The notes under the pieces: model-generated
What the model saw: only the letters and a program-made list of their open reading frames with translations
The model's database searches: none
What the model was told of the DNA's origin: nothing
Shown: piece by piece, positions 33,225 through 40,444 of the stretch
How positions within the stretch are numbered: the first letter of the stretch is position 1
Layout: every line of letters starts with the position of its first letter
IMG/VR virus record: IMGVR_UViG_3300046665_000419
Span: 1-44,718 of that record
DNA from: a virus
Length of the DNA: 44,718 nucleotides
Strand: one strand, 5' to 3'
Program-made: the position numbers and the translations under genes

Positions 33225-33470
33225 ATGACCAGTTCTCTCCACCAGCAAGCTCGGAAAAACAGGCGCTTCAGGCTCGAAGGATTTCTCACGGCAAGGGATG
33301 ATCAAGGCCACCTTGGCTTTACTCGCCTACACGAGAAGGGCCATGTCCATACGCGCGCTGCGATCGCAAACGTTCTTCGTCATGCAGCCGCCGCCCGGCA
33401 CATCCCATCAGATCATCGAATTTACCTTGATCGAGTGCGCCAGCTCCGGAAGCGCGGGACCTGGCTGTAA
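33225..33470 (+). CDS. Hypothetical basic protein (doubtful)
   Basis: 81 residues, rich in Arg and His (NRRFRLEGFLTARDDQGHLGFTRLHEKGHVHTRAAIANVLRHAAAARH). Weak ribosome site. Open frame and codon choice are acceptable, but a second overlapping frame also runs through, so it may not be translated. Confidence 0.4.
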   Translation: MTSSLHQQARKNRRFRLEGFLTARDDQGHLGFTRLHEKGHVHTRAAIANVLRHAAAARHIPSDHRIYLDRVRQLRKRGTWL

Positions 33471-33485
33471 GCCTGACATCAGCGC

Positions 33486-33505
33486 AACGGCCATCCGTGG
33501 CCGTT
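33486..33505 (+). promoter_or_regulatory. Perfect hairpin upstream of secreted protein gene
   Basis: AACGGCCA-TCCG-TGGCCGTT, an 8-bp stem without a T-run, 41 nt before ATG 33547. It may stabilise or process the mRNA. Confidence 0.5.
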
Positions 33506-33546
33506 ATGCGGGTGCCAGCCCGACAACCTCACAGAAGGATATGATC

Positions 33547-33771
33547 ATGAGAAAGATTGCTTTGATCGCCGCGACGGCCTTTGCCGCAGGCGTGACGGTT
33601 GCCGCGACCGTGATGGCGTGGCCGATGAGCCAGACGCGCTACGAGCTGCAGGTGACGGACTATGCGGGCAACCTGTACGTGGCCGGATCTGGCGACGATT
33701 GCGCCGTGGCCTTTGAGGGCGCGCAGTTCCCGGCAGACTGGCGCGAAATCAATTGTGTGAGGACGAAGTGA
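33547..33771 (+). CDS. Small exported protein
   Basis: 74 residues. MRKIALIAATAFAAGVTVAATVMAWPMSQ is a signal-peptide or anchor segment. The remainder (RYELQVTDYAGNLYVAGSGDDCAVAFEGAQFPADWREINCVRTK) has two Cys that could form a disulphide in the periplasm. AGAAGGAT lies at good distance. An exported product in a lysogen could change surface properties (inference). Confidence 0.65.
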   Translation: MRKIALIAATAFAAGVTVAATVMAWPMSQTRYELQVTDYAGNLYVAGSGDDCAVAFEGAQFPADWREINCVRTK

Positions 33772-34043
33772 TGACCGCGATGAAGCACACCAATAGCCCT
33801 TGGCAGTGGAACGAAGAGAACGAGTGGATCGAGAACGACAAGGGAGAGCCAATAGTCTACGGCGGCAGGAATGGGGATTTGGCTGTTTCGGAGGCTGACC
33901 GCAATCTGATCTTGGCTGCTCCTGATCTGTTGGCGTTTGTGCGCCAGCATTCCAAGCGGGACCCTGTTTTTGCAAAAGGCATGGATAAGCAGATCATCAC
34001 CGCAGCGCGCGCATTGGTCGACAAAGCCGAGGGCCGGCCATGA
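33771..34043 (+). CDS. Conserved phage hypothetical protein (APDLL family)
   Basis: 90 residues. TNSPWQWNEENEWIENDKGEPIVYG followed by SEADRNLILAAPDLLAFV is a widespread early-phage pattern with unknown role. ATG 33771 overlaps the preceding stop; a longer frame start at 33753 is less likely. Confidence 0.68.
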   Translation: MTAMKHTNSPWQWNEENEWIENDKGEPIVYGGRNGDLAVSEADRNLILAAPDLLAFVRQHSKRDPVFAKGMDKQIITAARALVDKAEGRP

Positions 34044-34222
34044 GCGAGATCGAACAGATCTTCAAGAACGCACTGCGCAAGAGCACAGCTATGCGGACAT
34101 CATCGGGCGGTGGCGAACAGCCTTCGCTCTCGATCTATTTCCATGATCTAGACAGCCTGAACTTGTTTCAGGACGCGGTGCGCAAGCTTTGCGACGAGAT
34201 CATCGCTGAGGGCCAGTCATGA
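34040..34222 (+). CDS. Hypothetical accessory protein
   Basis: 60 residues, N-terminal helix (EIEQIFKNALRKST) and C-terminal helix (LFQDAVRKLCDEIIAEG) around a short strand. Overlaps both neighbours by 4 nt, hence translationally coupled. No family recognised. Confidence 0.6.
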   Translation: MSEIEQIFKNALRKSTAMRTSSGGGEQPSLSIYFHDLDSLNLFQDAVRKLCDEIIAEGQS

Positions 34223-34425
34223 ACATCTACACCGCATTCTGCCTGCACACCGATGGACGCGGCACCACATGGATTTCCTGTGTCGAAGCGTCCAGCGTCG
34301 AGGAAGCGCAGGAGACGGCGAAAGCCGCATGTGCTGATGATTGGGGATGCGAGCGCGATGAAGTGCACGTTCTCGGCATCGCGCAGGGCGATATCAATAT
34401 CCTGCACTGGCAGGACTTCGGCTGA
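34219..34425 (+). CDS. Hypothetical accessory protein
   Basis: 68 residues: NIYTAFCLHTDGRGTTWISCVEASSVEEAQETAKAACADDWGC..., ending in VHVLGIAQGDINILHWQDF. An alternating strand-helix-strand pattern like small ferredoxin-fold proteins. Last gene before a terminator. Role unknown. Confidence 0.62.
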   Translation: MNIYTAFCLHTDGRGTTWISCVEASSVEEAQETAKAACADDWGCERDEVHVLGIAQGDINILHWQDFG

Positions 34426-34471
34426 AATAGAAAAGGCGCGGGAGTTTTGCCAGCACCCGCGCCGCACCCTT

Positions 34472-34505
34472 GCGGGCGATCCTCACAGAAAGGATGCCCG
34501 CTTTT
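34472..34505 (+). terminator. Rho-independent terminator in accessory cluster
   Basis: GCGGGCGATCCT, loop CACAGAA, AGGATGCCCGC, then TTTTA. A strong stem with one bulge. A second GC-rich stem (GGCGCGGG...CCCGCGCC) lies just before it, at about 34435-34463. Confidence 0.78.
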
Positions 34506-34529
34506 ACCACTGCACCGAGGGTTTGAGCA

Positions 34530-34922
34530 ATGGCGCGCGCATCAGCAGGACAGCTTTCATTCAGTTTTGACTCACCGCCACCCGCACCGATCGATAGCGA
34601 GCCGCAATGGTTCAAGATCGAACTGGACAAGAAGGGGTGGAGCTACGGGCATATCGGCGTAATGCGCAATGACGATGCCACATGGTCCTATGCGACCCGC
34701 GACCAATTCGGTGGGTATTGCGGCCACGGCGGCCCGTTCCATGGCGCATATGAGAGTTTCGACGAGGCGCTTGAGATTGCTATCTCGCGCCTATGGAAGA
34801 GCTGGCGCAGCATATCCGAGAGGATGAACGACAGCGTTTGCACCGAGAAGCACCGCGTCATGGCACGCAAGGGAATGGCATGGCTGGACGATCTGGCTGC
34901 CGAATATGGGGTTGCACACTGA
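34530..34922 (+). CDS. Conserved phage hypothetical protein
   Basis: 130 residues. WFKIELDKKGWSYGHIGVMRNDDATWSYATRDQFGGYCGHGGPF and YESFDEALEIAISRLWKSW suggest a mixed alpha/beta domain. Its ATG follows GAGGGTTTGAGC, after the terminator, so it may need its own promoter or read-through. Function unknown. Confidence 0.62.
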   Translation: MARASAGQLSFSFDSPPPAPIDSEPQWFKIELDKKGWSYGHIGVMRNDDATWSYATRDQFGGYCGHGGPFHGAYESFDEALEIAISRLWKSWRSISERMNDSVCTEKHRVMARKGMAWLDDLAAEYGVAH

Positions 34923-34924
34923 CG

Positions 34925-35272
34925 ATGGACAGCCAACCCGAAAATCTGCATGGTGCCGCGATTGCCAGCCCGCAGGAAACACTTATGGAACGACCAGACG
35001 ACGACGCCCCGGAGCACGAGAAATGCAAATGGTGGCGGACTGAGGTCGTATCGCTGTCCCGCGAGCAGTTGGCGCCCCTGATAGGCTTCAGCACGTCGGC
35101 AATCAAAGACTTCGAGCGCGCCAACAAGGATGTCGATCCCATGGCCCGGAAGCGCTACATGATGGCGTGCGCAGCGTTCTCGATCGGTGTGCAATTCAAC
35201 TGGTTCGAAACATCGTTGATGATCTCGCGCCCGGTAGAGATCACGATGAAGATGGAGGCGAAGCACAAATGA
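34925..35272 (+). CDS. XRE-like helix-turn-helix protein
   Basis: 115 residues. VVSLSREQLAPLIGFSTSAIKDFERANKDV is a helix-turn-helix of the Cro/CI type. The tail (RKRYMMACAAFSIGVQFNW) resembles the C terminus of plasmid/phage HTH proteins. ATG 34925 is coupled to the preceding stop; ATG 34985 has a better ribosome site (AGGAAACACTT) and gives 95 residues. A candidate regulator for the divergent operators nearby, by position only. Confidence 0.65.
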   Translation: MDSQPENLHGAAIASPQETLMERPDDDAPEHEKCKWWRTEVVSLSREQLAPLIGFSTSAIKDFERANKDVDPMARKRYMMACAAFSIGVQFNWFETSLMISRPVEITMKMEAKHK

Positions 35273-35460
35273 ACATCGACAAGGCATTGCTGATACTCGC
35301 TCAGGTGCATACTCGTGACGACAGGCTAGCCGGATTTGTGGTTGAAATGGGCGCCTCCCCATATGCTTCCGCGCCTTGGATTTCGCAGGCAGATTACATC
35401 GACGCGTGGAAGACGGTGCGCGAGCATCTTCACCTGCCAACGGAGCCTGAGAACGCATGA
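35269..35460 (+). CDS. Hypothetical accessory protein
   Basis: 63 residues, mostly helical (MNIDKALLILAQVHTRDDRLAGFVVEMG...WISQADYIDAWKTVREHLHLP). ATG 35269 overlaps the previous stop by 4 nt, with GGAGGCG upstream. No family recognised. Confidence 0.6.
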   Translation: MNIDKALLILAQVHTRDDRLAGFVVEMGASPYASAPWISQADYIDAWKTVREHLHLPTEPENA

Positions 35461-35651
35461 GCGACCGCATCTACGTAGGTGCCATCGTCCGAACCGTCGG
35501 CATCCGCTCGCCCTCGATGCTGGTCACAAAGCTGCACCTGCATAACGACGATCTCGAATTCGCGGAACTGCTATGGTTCGACGCGAACATGAACGCCCGG
35601 CAACTCACCCTGGACACGTCGCTGCTTGAGCATGTGCCGCTTGCCGACTGA
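35457..35651 (+). CDS. Hypothetical accessory protein (SH3-like)
   Basis: 64 residues: IYVGAIVRTVGIRSPSMLVTKLHLHNDDLEFAELLWFDANMNARQLTLDTSLLEHV, an all-strand pattern with ATG overlapping the previous stop. Small SH3-like proteins of this type are common in rhizobial phages. Role unknown. Confidence 0.62.
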   Translation: MSDRIYVGAIVRTVGIRSPSMLVTKLHLHNDDLEFAELLWFDANMNARQLTLDTSLLEHVPLAD

Positions 35652-35675
35652 TCGAGCCGCGCCCATATCTGCGGC

Positions 35676-35930
35676 ATGGCGAAGCGCGAATTCACATCAC
35701 CGTATCTATCGGATCATGCCGGCGGCAAGGTCGTCGTGACCTGTCCCAAATGCGGAATGAAGCGCCAGTATGATGTGAACGGGATGCTTGAGAGGATCGA
35801 GGATCAGCCTATGCCAAGCCTGCTTGCGGTCATCGCCCGCGCCGAGGGCTGCGAGAGGGTCGATAACCTCTATTCCGACCGCTGCAAACTGCACTACGAT
35901 CTTGAGGCTATGCGCCTGTCGAAGTCTTAG
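35676..35930 (+). CDS. Zinc-ribbon hypothetical protein
   Basis: 84 residues with CPKCGMKRQYDVNGM and a later Cys (CERVDN...SDRCKLHYDL), a probable zinc finger. Last gene of the rightward cluster; it converges on and overlaps the end of the AlpA-like gene by 23 nt. Confidence 0.62.
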   Translation: MAKREFTSPYLSDHAGGKVVVTCPKCGMKRQYDVNGMLERIEDQPMPSLLAVIARAEGCERVDNLYSDRCKLHYDLEAMRLSKS

Positions 35931-36414
35931 ACTTGCGCTGCTTGCGCGGCAGATCCACCAGCACGATTCCTACCTTGAGCGCACCGAGCCAGAGCGGGAA
36001 CACTTCCGGCCCCATGCCGCGACCGTAGGATTGCCGCCAGTTTTCGAGCTTGTTCGTGTAGCCCTCCTGCATGCCGGATCTGGCATCGAGCTCTATGCAG
36101 GACAGCTTGAGCGCATCGCGCCGGGCTATCAGCGCGTCGACGAGCTCGTCATAGTTCTGGATCACGCCTGACACGACATCGTAGCCCAGCGCCTTTTCGG
36201 TCCCGACCTCGACAGCATGGCCGCTTTGCTCGAAATCCCACTGATCGACCTCAGACAGCGCGAAATGACGCTTGCCGACGATGTGCCGAGGAGCGGGGAA
36301 TCCCCGGCCCTTGATCCAGCGATCCAGCGTGGCGCGGGATATGCCGTATCGAGCCAGCACCTCTTTGGCCGAGATGTAGATTTCAGCTTTCTTGAGGTTG
36401 ACTATGTGTCTCAT
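35908..36414 (-). CDS. AlpA-like helix-turn-helix protein
   Basis: 168 residues. ISAKEVLARYGISRATLDRWIKGRGFPAPRHIVGKRHFALSEVDQWD is an AlpA/MerR-type winged helix-turn-helix (residues about 14-60). A helical region ends with a second possible HTH (LSCIELDARSGMQEGYTNKLENWRQSYGRGMGP). Last gene of the leftward early operon; a late-stage transcription regulator is plausible because the late genes lie beyond it. Confidence 0.72.
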   Translation of the reverse strand: MRHIVNLKKAEIYISAKEVLARYGISRATLDRWIKGRGFPAPRHIVGKRHFALSEVDQWDFEQSGHAVEVGTEKALGYDVVSGVIQNYDELVDALIARRDALKLSCIELDARSGMQEGYTNKLENWRQSYGRGMGPEVFPLWLGALKVGIVLVDLPRKQRKSKTSTGA

Positions 36415-36441
36415 CGTGCATCATTCCCGCTTCATCGTGCT

Positions 36442-36672
36442 TCAAAATTCAACGTCGGCGTAGGCTTCAACAGGTGGCGAAGGCGGCATCGCTGGCACCT
36501 CGTCGACCGGTGTTTCGGGCTCAAACATGTCGGCTCTGAGCATTTCCTGCGTCACCGGCACCCGCAGAGATCCCGGCCGGGCCGTACCAGGCGCAGAGAA
36601 TGCCGCTGTAGACGCTGCCGACTGGCATCTTGCGGCTGTGAGCCTGGGAGGCCGAGTAGCTGTCGCACTCAA
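36442..36672 (-). CDS. Alternative-frame C-terminal segment (possible frameshift continuation)
   Basis: Only the last about 41 residues look protein-like (SLRVPVTQEMLRADMFEPETPVDEVPAMPPSPP...). The first part is a shadow of the overlapping gene at 36521..37069, and its start is a TTG without ribosome site. Most likely it continues the upstream frame after a shift near 36550-36600. Translation from ATG 36549 is also possible. Confidence 0.45.
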   Translation of the reverse strand: MSATATRPPRLTAARCQSAASTAAFSAPGTARPGSLRVPVTQEMLRADMFEPETPVDEVPAMPPSPPVEAYADVEF

Positions 36673-37069
36673 GCAAGAGCTTCCGCTCCTCGTCGGCCAT
36701 CTTCTGCTTTGCGATCTGGATACGCTCCTCGATCAGGACCGGCCGACGCGCTACGGGACGATTGTCGGCGATCTGCAGGCGATCTTCAGCCAATGCCACT
36801 TGCTTTTCCACAAACAGCATTTCCGAGCGAATGGCGGCGGAAAGATCGGCAGAACTTGGAGCGAAAACCCGAGACAGACCATCGATCTCGCCCCTGATCA
36901 GCTTCACCACGACGGTTTCGAGCGCATGCTTGGTGCATTTGTGGCAAGCGATCAAATAGCCTTCCGAAAGCTCCTCGACACTACCGTTTTTCGGCTTCAA
37001 GGCGCGGAACAGCTTGCCCAGGGCCGTCAAAATCTCCACGCTGGTAGCTTCCCTCAATCGTCCGTCCAT
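36521..37069 (-). CDS. Hypothetical replication-region protein, frame possibly shifted at 3' end
   Basis: 182 residues. The N-terminal 150 (helical: TALGKLFRALKPKNGSVEELSEGYLIACHKCTKHALETVVVKLIRGE..., later EERIQIAKQKMADEERKLLLEC) look well folded. The last about 25 (ISAGAGDAGNAQSRHV) do not, while the other frame here looks coding. It starts 89 nt inside the DUF1376 gene, with GGGATACGACG upstream. Probably involved with DNA replication by location only. Confidence 0.6.
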   Translation of the reverse strand: MDGRLREATSVEILTALGKLFRALKPKNGSVEELSEGYLIACHKCTKHALETVVVKLIRGEIDGLSRVFAPSSADLSAAIRSEMLFVEKQVALAEDRLQIADNRPVARRPVLIEERIQIAKQKMADEERKLLLECDSYSASQAHSRKMPVGSVYSGILCAWYGPAGISAGAGDAGNAQSRHV

Positions 37070-37826
37070 CGTCGTATCCCTGTTCGTTTCGTGCCCTGTT
37101 GTTGAAGAAATCCGCTAGGTCAGGCTCCCTGGGCGGCGGTTGACCCCGCGCCACTTGCGCCGGCTGATCGTTCCATCGGTCCTGATTGAGCCAGGTCGAG
37201 AGGTTGCACCAAGGCCGATCATCGGTTTTGCCGACATAGGCTCGCAGGCCGGGCAGAATGGTTTCGAGGCTGGCACGCTGGCGAGCCTTGACGAACGCCG
37301 AGAGCGCCACCGGCTTACCGACCTTGTGGGGATAGATCGGCCAGATCTCACGATCGAACTCGGCATGTAAATCGACCTGGGGAGCGCGCGCTTTTTCTTC
37401 TGAACGAAGTGAAGAAGATTCTTCTCTGGTTATGGTATCTGGAAGATGCTGTGGCCTAGGCATAGCATTTGCTACACGCGCCTCTTTATCTTTCAGTGCT
37501 TTAGCGTTGCCACCGGCAGCCCCTGCGGAAGCTCTCGAATGAGATTTACTCTCGCTTTTTTGAAGCTCTTTCGTCAGCCTATTGTGGGAAATATGGCCGG
37601 CATCGACGTCAAAAAACTGGATCAGATCATCGGCGATAGTCTTCCATTTCTTCACCGAGAGGCGCGCAACACGAGCAAGCTTAGCCTCGTCGGAAGGCAG
37701 CTTTCCACCGGCATTCCACATCGCCATCAGGAGCAGCATGTAAGCCCCGATCTGCTCAGTCGACAGGTGCAGAGTGTCGCCGATGAAGTCAGACACATAG
37801 AGCTGCATGAACGGGCGTTCGCTCAT
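36981..37826 (-). CDS. DUF1376 replication-type protein
   Basis: 281 residues. The N-terminal domain (PFMQLYVSDFIGDTLHLSTEQIGAYMLLLMAMWNAGGKLPSDE...) is DUF1376 (YdaU-like), found in phage replication modules. A charged linker rich in Ala, Lys and Ser (about 100-170) leads to a C-terminal part (FDREIWPIYPHKVGKPVALSAFVKARQR...NLSTWLNQDRW) like phage O-/helicase-loader-type proteins. It likely starts or loads the phage replisome. No origin repeats were recognised inside the gene. ATG 37826 has GAGGAG at proper distance. Confidence 0.78.
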   Translation of the reverse strand: MSERPFMQLYVSDFIGDTLHLSTEQIGAYMLLLMAMWNAGGKLPSDEAKLARVARLSVKKWKTIADDLIQFFDVDAGHISHNRLTKELQKSESKSHSRASAGAAGGNAKALKDKEARVANAMPRPQHLPDTITREESSSLRSEEKARAPQVDLHAEFDREIWPIYPHKVGKPVALSAFVKARQRASLETILPGLRAYVGKTDDRPWCNLSTWLNQDRWNDQPAQVARGQPPPREPDLADFFNNRARNEQGYDDGRTIEGSYQRGDFDGPGQAVPRLEAEKR

Positions 37827-38200
37827 CCGCGCCACTCCTCAACCGTCATCATCCCCTTGGCGACGTTGCAGGGTGCGCACGCCGGAACGAGATTAGAAAT
37901 TTCACTAGAGCCGCCGCGCGCGCGCGGTAACTGGTGATCAACATGTGAAGCGTCATCACCGCAATAGACGCATTGCGAACCCTTCAAAGCAAAGACCTTC
38001 GCCCTGGTCGCAGCCCAATCATCCGGCATCTTTTTGCCTTTACGAGGTTGCGGCTTTTCTCGTGCTACCTTCGCATGGCGCTCTGCATGAAACGATTTCC
38101 GTTCACGATCAGCCTTTCCAACGCATTTCCGCCATTCATAGGCCCCGCACTTTGGGCACGGGACGCGAAGCGCATCGAATTTCGTCTTGCTGGATGGCAT
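37823..38200 (-). CDS. HNH endonuclease
   Basis: 125 residues. The N-terminal CPKCGAYEWRKC is a zinc pair. The C-terminal CVYCGDDASHVDHQLPRARGG...NLVPACAPCNVAKG is a full HNH domain with its own Cys4 zinc. HNH proteins here may help packaging, replication or act as homing enzymes; the place before the DUF1376 gene and overlaps at both ends suggest a resident early gene. Confidence 0.83.
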   Translation of the reverse strand: MPSSKTKFDALRVPCPKCGAYEWRKCVGKADRERKSFHAERHAKVAREKPQPRKGKKMPDDWAATRAKVFALKGSQCVYCGDDASHVDHQLPRARGGSSEISNLVPACAPCNVAKGMMTVEEWRG

Positions 38201-38625
38201 CAATCCACCTCTTGCATCTGGCGCTGGATGCTCTTGCGCTTGCCGCGGAACCGACGGTTCGCCTTCTGGAAATCCTTCTTGAGCTGGCTGCGTGTTTGCT
38301 CTTTCATGCGCTCAAGCTGTCCGACCTGGCTGTCACGCATCCAGTTCGTCATCACCGTGGCAACGCGCCCGTTGCGGATCACGTAGGCAAAGCCATCGAA
38401 GCGCACGACACAATCCTTGAACCCGGCAGCAACGACAGCCAGAACAGGCCGGGAGAGGATCAGCTCACGAACGGCATCCACCGGCAGGCCCGCACACTCG
38501 CACGCAATGGCGACCCGCTCCCGGTCTGGCAGCAGATCAGTACCCACCAGCCATTCATCCACCGGCAGGCCAAGCACGCGTTCGAGATAGCGGAAGATTG
38601 CGTGATAGGTGACACGATCAAGCAT
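38200..38625 (-). CDS. Hypothetical early protein
   Basis: 141 residues. Helical N-terminal part (YHAIFRYLERVLGLPVDEWL), a middle domain (SRPVLAVVAAGFKDCVVRFDGFAYVIRNGRVATVMT) and a very basic C-terminal tail (MKEQTRSQLKKDFQKANRRFRGKRKSIQ) that could bind nucleic acid. Stop overlaps the HNH start (TGATG). No family recognised. Confidence 0.62.
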   Translation of the reverse strand: MLDRVTYHAIFRYLERVLGLPVDEWLVGTDLLPDRERVAIACECAGLPVDAVRELILSRPVLAVVAAGFKDCVVRFDGFAYVIRNGRVATVMTNWMRDSQVGQLERMKEQTRSQLKKDFQKANRRFRGKRKSIQRQMQEVD

Positions 38626-38950
38626 CGACGGGAATCCTCCCGGCCGGTGTCAGCATCGACGTGAAGCAGCTGATATCCGTCTTGCGCTTTTCGAGAGGGC
38701 GGAAACGATCAGGCGCGAAACCCTGCTCGACCACATCAAAAAGGCCGTCGACACAGTACGGCCGAACCGGATTGATGATCTCTTCCAGATAGACGCATAT
38801 ATTGCCAAGCGTCTCACAGACGGCGCGAACCGTGTAGATCTTACCCAACTCGGGCAGGGTGATGCCGAAATACTCGGCTTCCGAGCGAGTGAGATCGTCC
38901 CAGGCACGAACACAAACGACCTTTTGGCCGACGACGAAGTTGCACTTCAT
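38618..38950 (-). CDS. Conserved SH3-like early protein
   Basis: 110 residues from ATG 38950 (MKCNFVVGQKVVCVRAWDD...). FGITLPELGKIYTVRAVCETLGNICVYLEEIINPV and FAPDRFRPL are a pattern shared by many alphaproteobacterial phage proteins, probably an SH3-like barrel. GGGAGG lies upstream; the frame start at 39019 is not supported. Role unknown. Confidence 0.7.
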   Translation of the reverse strand: MKCNFVVGQKVVCVRAWDDLTRSEAEYFGITLPELGKIYTVRAVCETLGNICVYLEEIINPVRPYCVDGLFDVVEQGFAPDRFRPLEKRKTDISCFTSMLTPAGRIPVDA

Positions 38951-39495
38951 GCTGCCACCTCCCGGCCAACAAACCGAGGGCCGCCGACGTGCTGGACGTG
39001 GAAGCGGTACCAGGCGCAATCATCCTTGCCCTTGGTCTTTGTGCCCGGCTCCCAATTGAGCCGGCCGACAGAAACGATGTGAGAGCAGCGATCGAGGAGA
39101 AACGGCACCTTCGGCTGAACGTGGGCCAGCTTCTCTTGCGTGGTGTGAGCCCAATTCGCGTCCAGCAAGATCCACGTCGGCGCGATGCGCATGAAGCGAT
39201 CAATCATCGGGTGAAGGATATCCCGGCGCCAGGGTGGGTTCGTTATGATGGCGTCGAACACCGCCTCATCTTCGAAACGATAGCTCAAGGCATCGAGCCC
39301 ATTCTTTATGTCACCTTCATAGGTGCAGACGAGGCCAAGGGATTGAAGCTGCCCGACTAGGAAACCTTCACCCGCGCATGGTTCTGCAAACGTGGAAATT
39401 CCGCGCAGATGTGGAGCAAGAACTCTCGAGGCCGTCGGATCGATTGTCTGGTAAGCATCGCGTTCTTTGCGCTCGAAGGATGACCGTTTGCCCAT
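38947..39495 (-). CDS. DNA adenine-type methyltransferase (NPPW)
   Basis: 182 residues. FAEPCAGEGFLV (about 36-47) is the SAM-binding motif I and ITNPPWRRDIL (about 84-94) is the catalytic NPPW motif IV of N6-adenine or N4-cytosine DNA methyltransferases. It is short, lacks a visible separate recognition domain, and resembles phage methylases that protect DNA against host restriction. Target sequence cannot be read from this. It sits next to the GcrA gene, which in the host reads adenine-methylated promoters. Confidence 0.82.
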   Translation of the reverse strand: MGKRSSFERKERDAYQTIDPTASRVLAPHLRGISTFAEPCAGEGFLVGQLQSLGLVCTYEGDIKNGLDALSYRFEDEAVFDAIITNPPWRRDILHPMIDRFMRIAPTWILLDANWAHTTQEKLAHVQPKVPFLLDRCSHIVSVGRLNWEPGTKTKGKDDCAWYRFHVQHVGGPRFVGREVAA

Positions 39496-39992
39496 CAGGC
39501 CGCCCTCTCCAATGCGCTCGCAGCCTTACGCTCGCTCTCTGTGCCTCTGCCCATGGCGAGGCGAGCATGATACGGGCACCACGACTTGCCCTCGACGACA
39601 TCGTGACCGCAGAATGTGATGTCGGCCCGCTCACCTTCCGGCCAGCGGCATTCGCGCACGAAATCGGAAAGCTCCAAAAGCTTCAGACCGAGCGAGACAG
39701 GCTTGGGAATTGTCTCGACGACCGGCGGCGGTGCGCGGTCCATGAACTCTTGCAGTTCGGAGATCTTGACAGGATCAGGCTTTGCCTTGCTGCTGCGAGG
39801 CGCGCGCACGACCGGTTCAGCTTTCGGCACCAATTTTCCATGACCCAGCTTCAGGCCGAGGCGTGTGGCCTTGCCGATCACGGCGTTACGGCTGACACCG
39901 CCGAGTAGCGCCGCGATCTGCGAGGCGCTTTGATGTTCGGCCACCAGGCGCTTGAGCAACGATATGGATTCATCAGACCATGCGAAATTCAT
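39495..39992 (-). CDS. gcrA: GcrA-type cell-cycle regulator
   Basis: 165 residues. WSDESISLLKRLVAEHQSASQIAALLGGVSRNAVIGKATRLGL (about 4-47) is the GcrA N-terminal helix-turn-helix. CRWPEGE...FCGHDVVEGKSWCPYHARLA (about 125-155) is the conserved sigma70-contacting C-terminal part with Cys residues. In Caulobacter-type hosts GcrA joins sigma70 at promoters with methylated GANTC. A phage copy could retune host or phage promoters. ATG 39992 with GAGGG upstream is preferred over GTG 40004. It sits between RusA and the methyltransferase. Confidence 0.88.
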   Translation of the reverse strand: MNFAWSDESISLLKRLVAEHQSASQIAALLGGVSRNAVIGKATRLGLKLGHGKLVPKAEPVVRAPRSSKAKPDPVKISELQEFMDRAPPPVVETIPKPVSLGLKLLELSDFVRECRWPEGERADITFCGHDVVEGKSWCPYHARLAMGRGTESERKAASALERAA

Positions 39993-40000
39993 TTGAGCCC

Positions 40001-40444
40001 TCACAAAGCAATGACGGGCGCCGGCACGCCTTCGAGGCTGATTACCTCGACGACAAGCCCGGCTTTTGCCCCGAGAATTTTCCAGCAGGATGAGAACGAC
40101 ACCTGCGCATCATCGGCGTAGGCGATCTGGTTCAGTGCATCCTTGACGATCTTGGTGATGTTGTCGGCGTCTGGCTTGGTGATCTTCCACCCGCCATCGA
40201 TGGCGTTCAGACGCGCTTTCGTGGTCGACTTCGGCCAGAGATAGACGGCGGCTATCTTGAGCTGTAGCGGCCCGACCAGAGGGCCGGGGAACGCCGCCAT
40301 CTGCCGATGAGCTTCGGCGCGGATCATGCCCATGTAATCCCGCTGCCGCTTGGGCGTGAACTTGACGACGGTCTTGCCGCCGCCAGCACGAGCCCAGGGG
40401 ACGACATCGCCGGGAATGATGAACTTGATCCGCGCCGCCATCAT
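40001..40444 (-). CDS. rusA: RusA-family Holliday junction resolvase
   Basis: 147 residues. IPGDVVPWARAGGG at the start and KPDADNITKIVKDALNQIAYADDAQV near residues 95-120 carry the catalytic acidic residues (DxDN, later DD) of RusA nucleases. It should cut four-way junctions made during recombination or replication. Two ATGs (40444, 40441) are adjacent; the first overlaps the upstream stop. Confidence 0.9.
   Translation of the reverse strand: MMAARIKFIIPGDVVPWARAGGGKTVVKFTPKRQRDYMGMIRAEAHRQMAAFPGPLVGPLQLKIAAVYLWPKSTTKARLNAIDGGWKITKPDADNITKIVKDALNQIAYADDAQVSFSSCWKILGAKAGLVVEVISLEGVPAPVIAL

Noticed and set aside
40000-40012. Eighth late element near the gcrA/rusA junction
   Set aside because: The minus strand reads ATTGCTTTGTG, differing from the core at two or more positions and inside an early operon.
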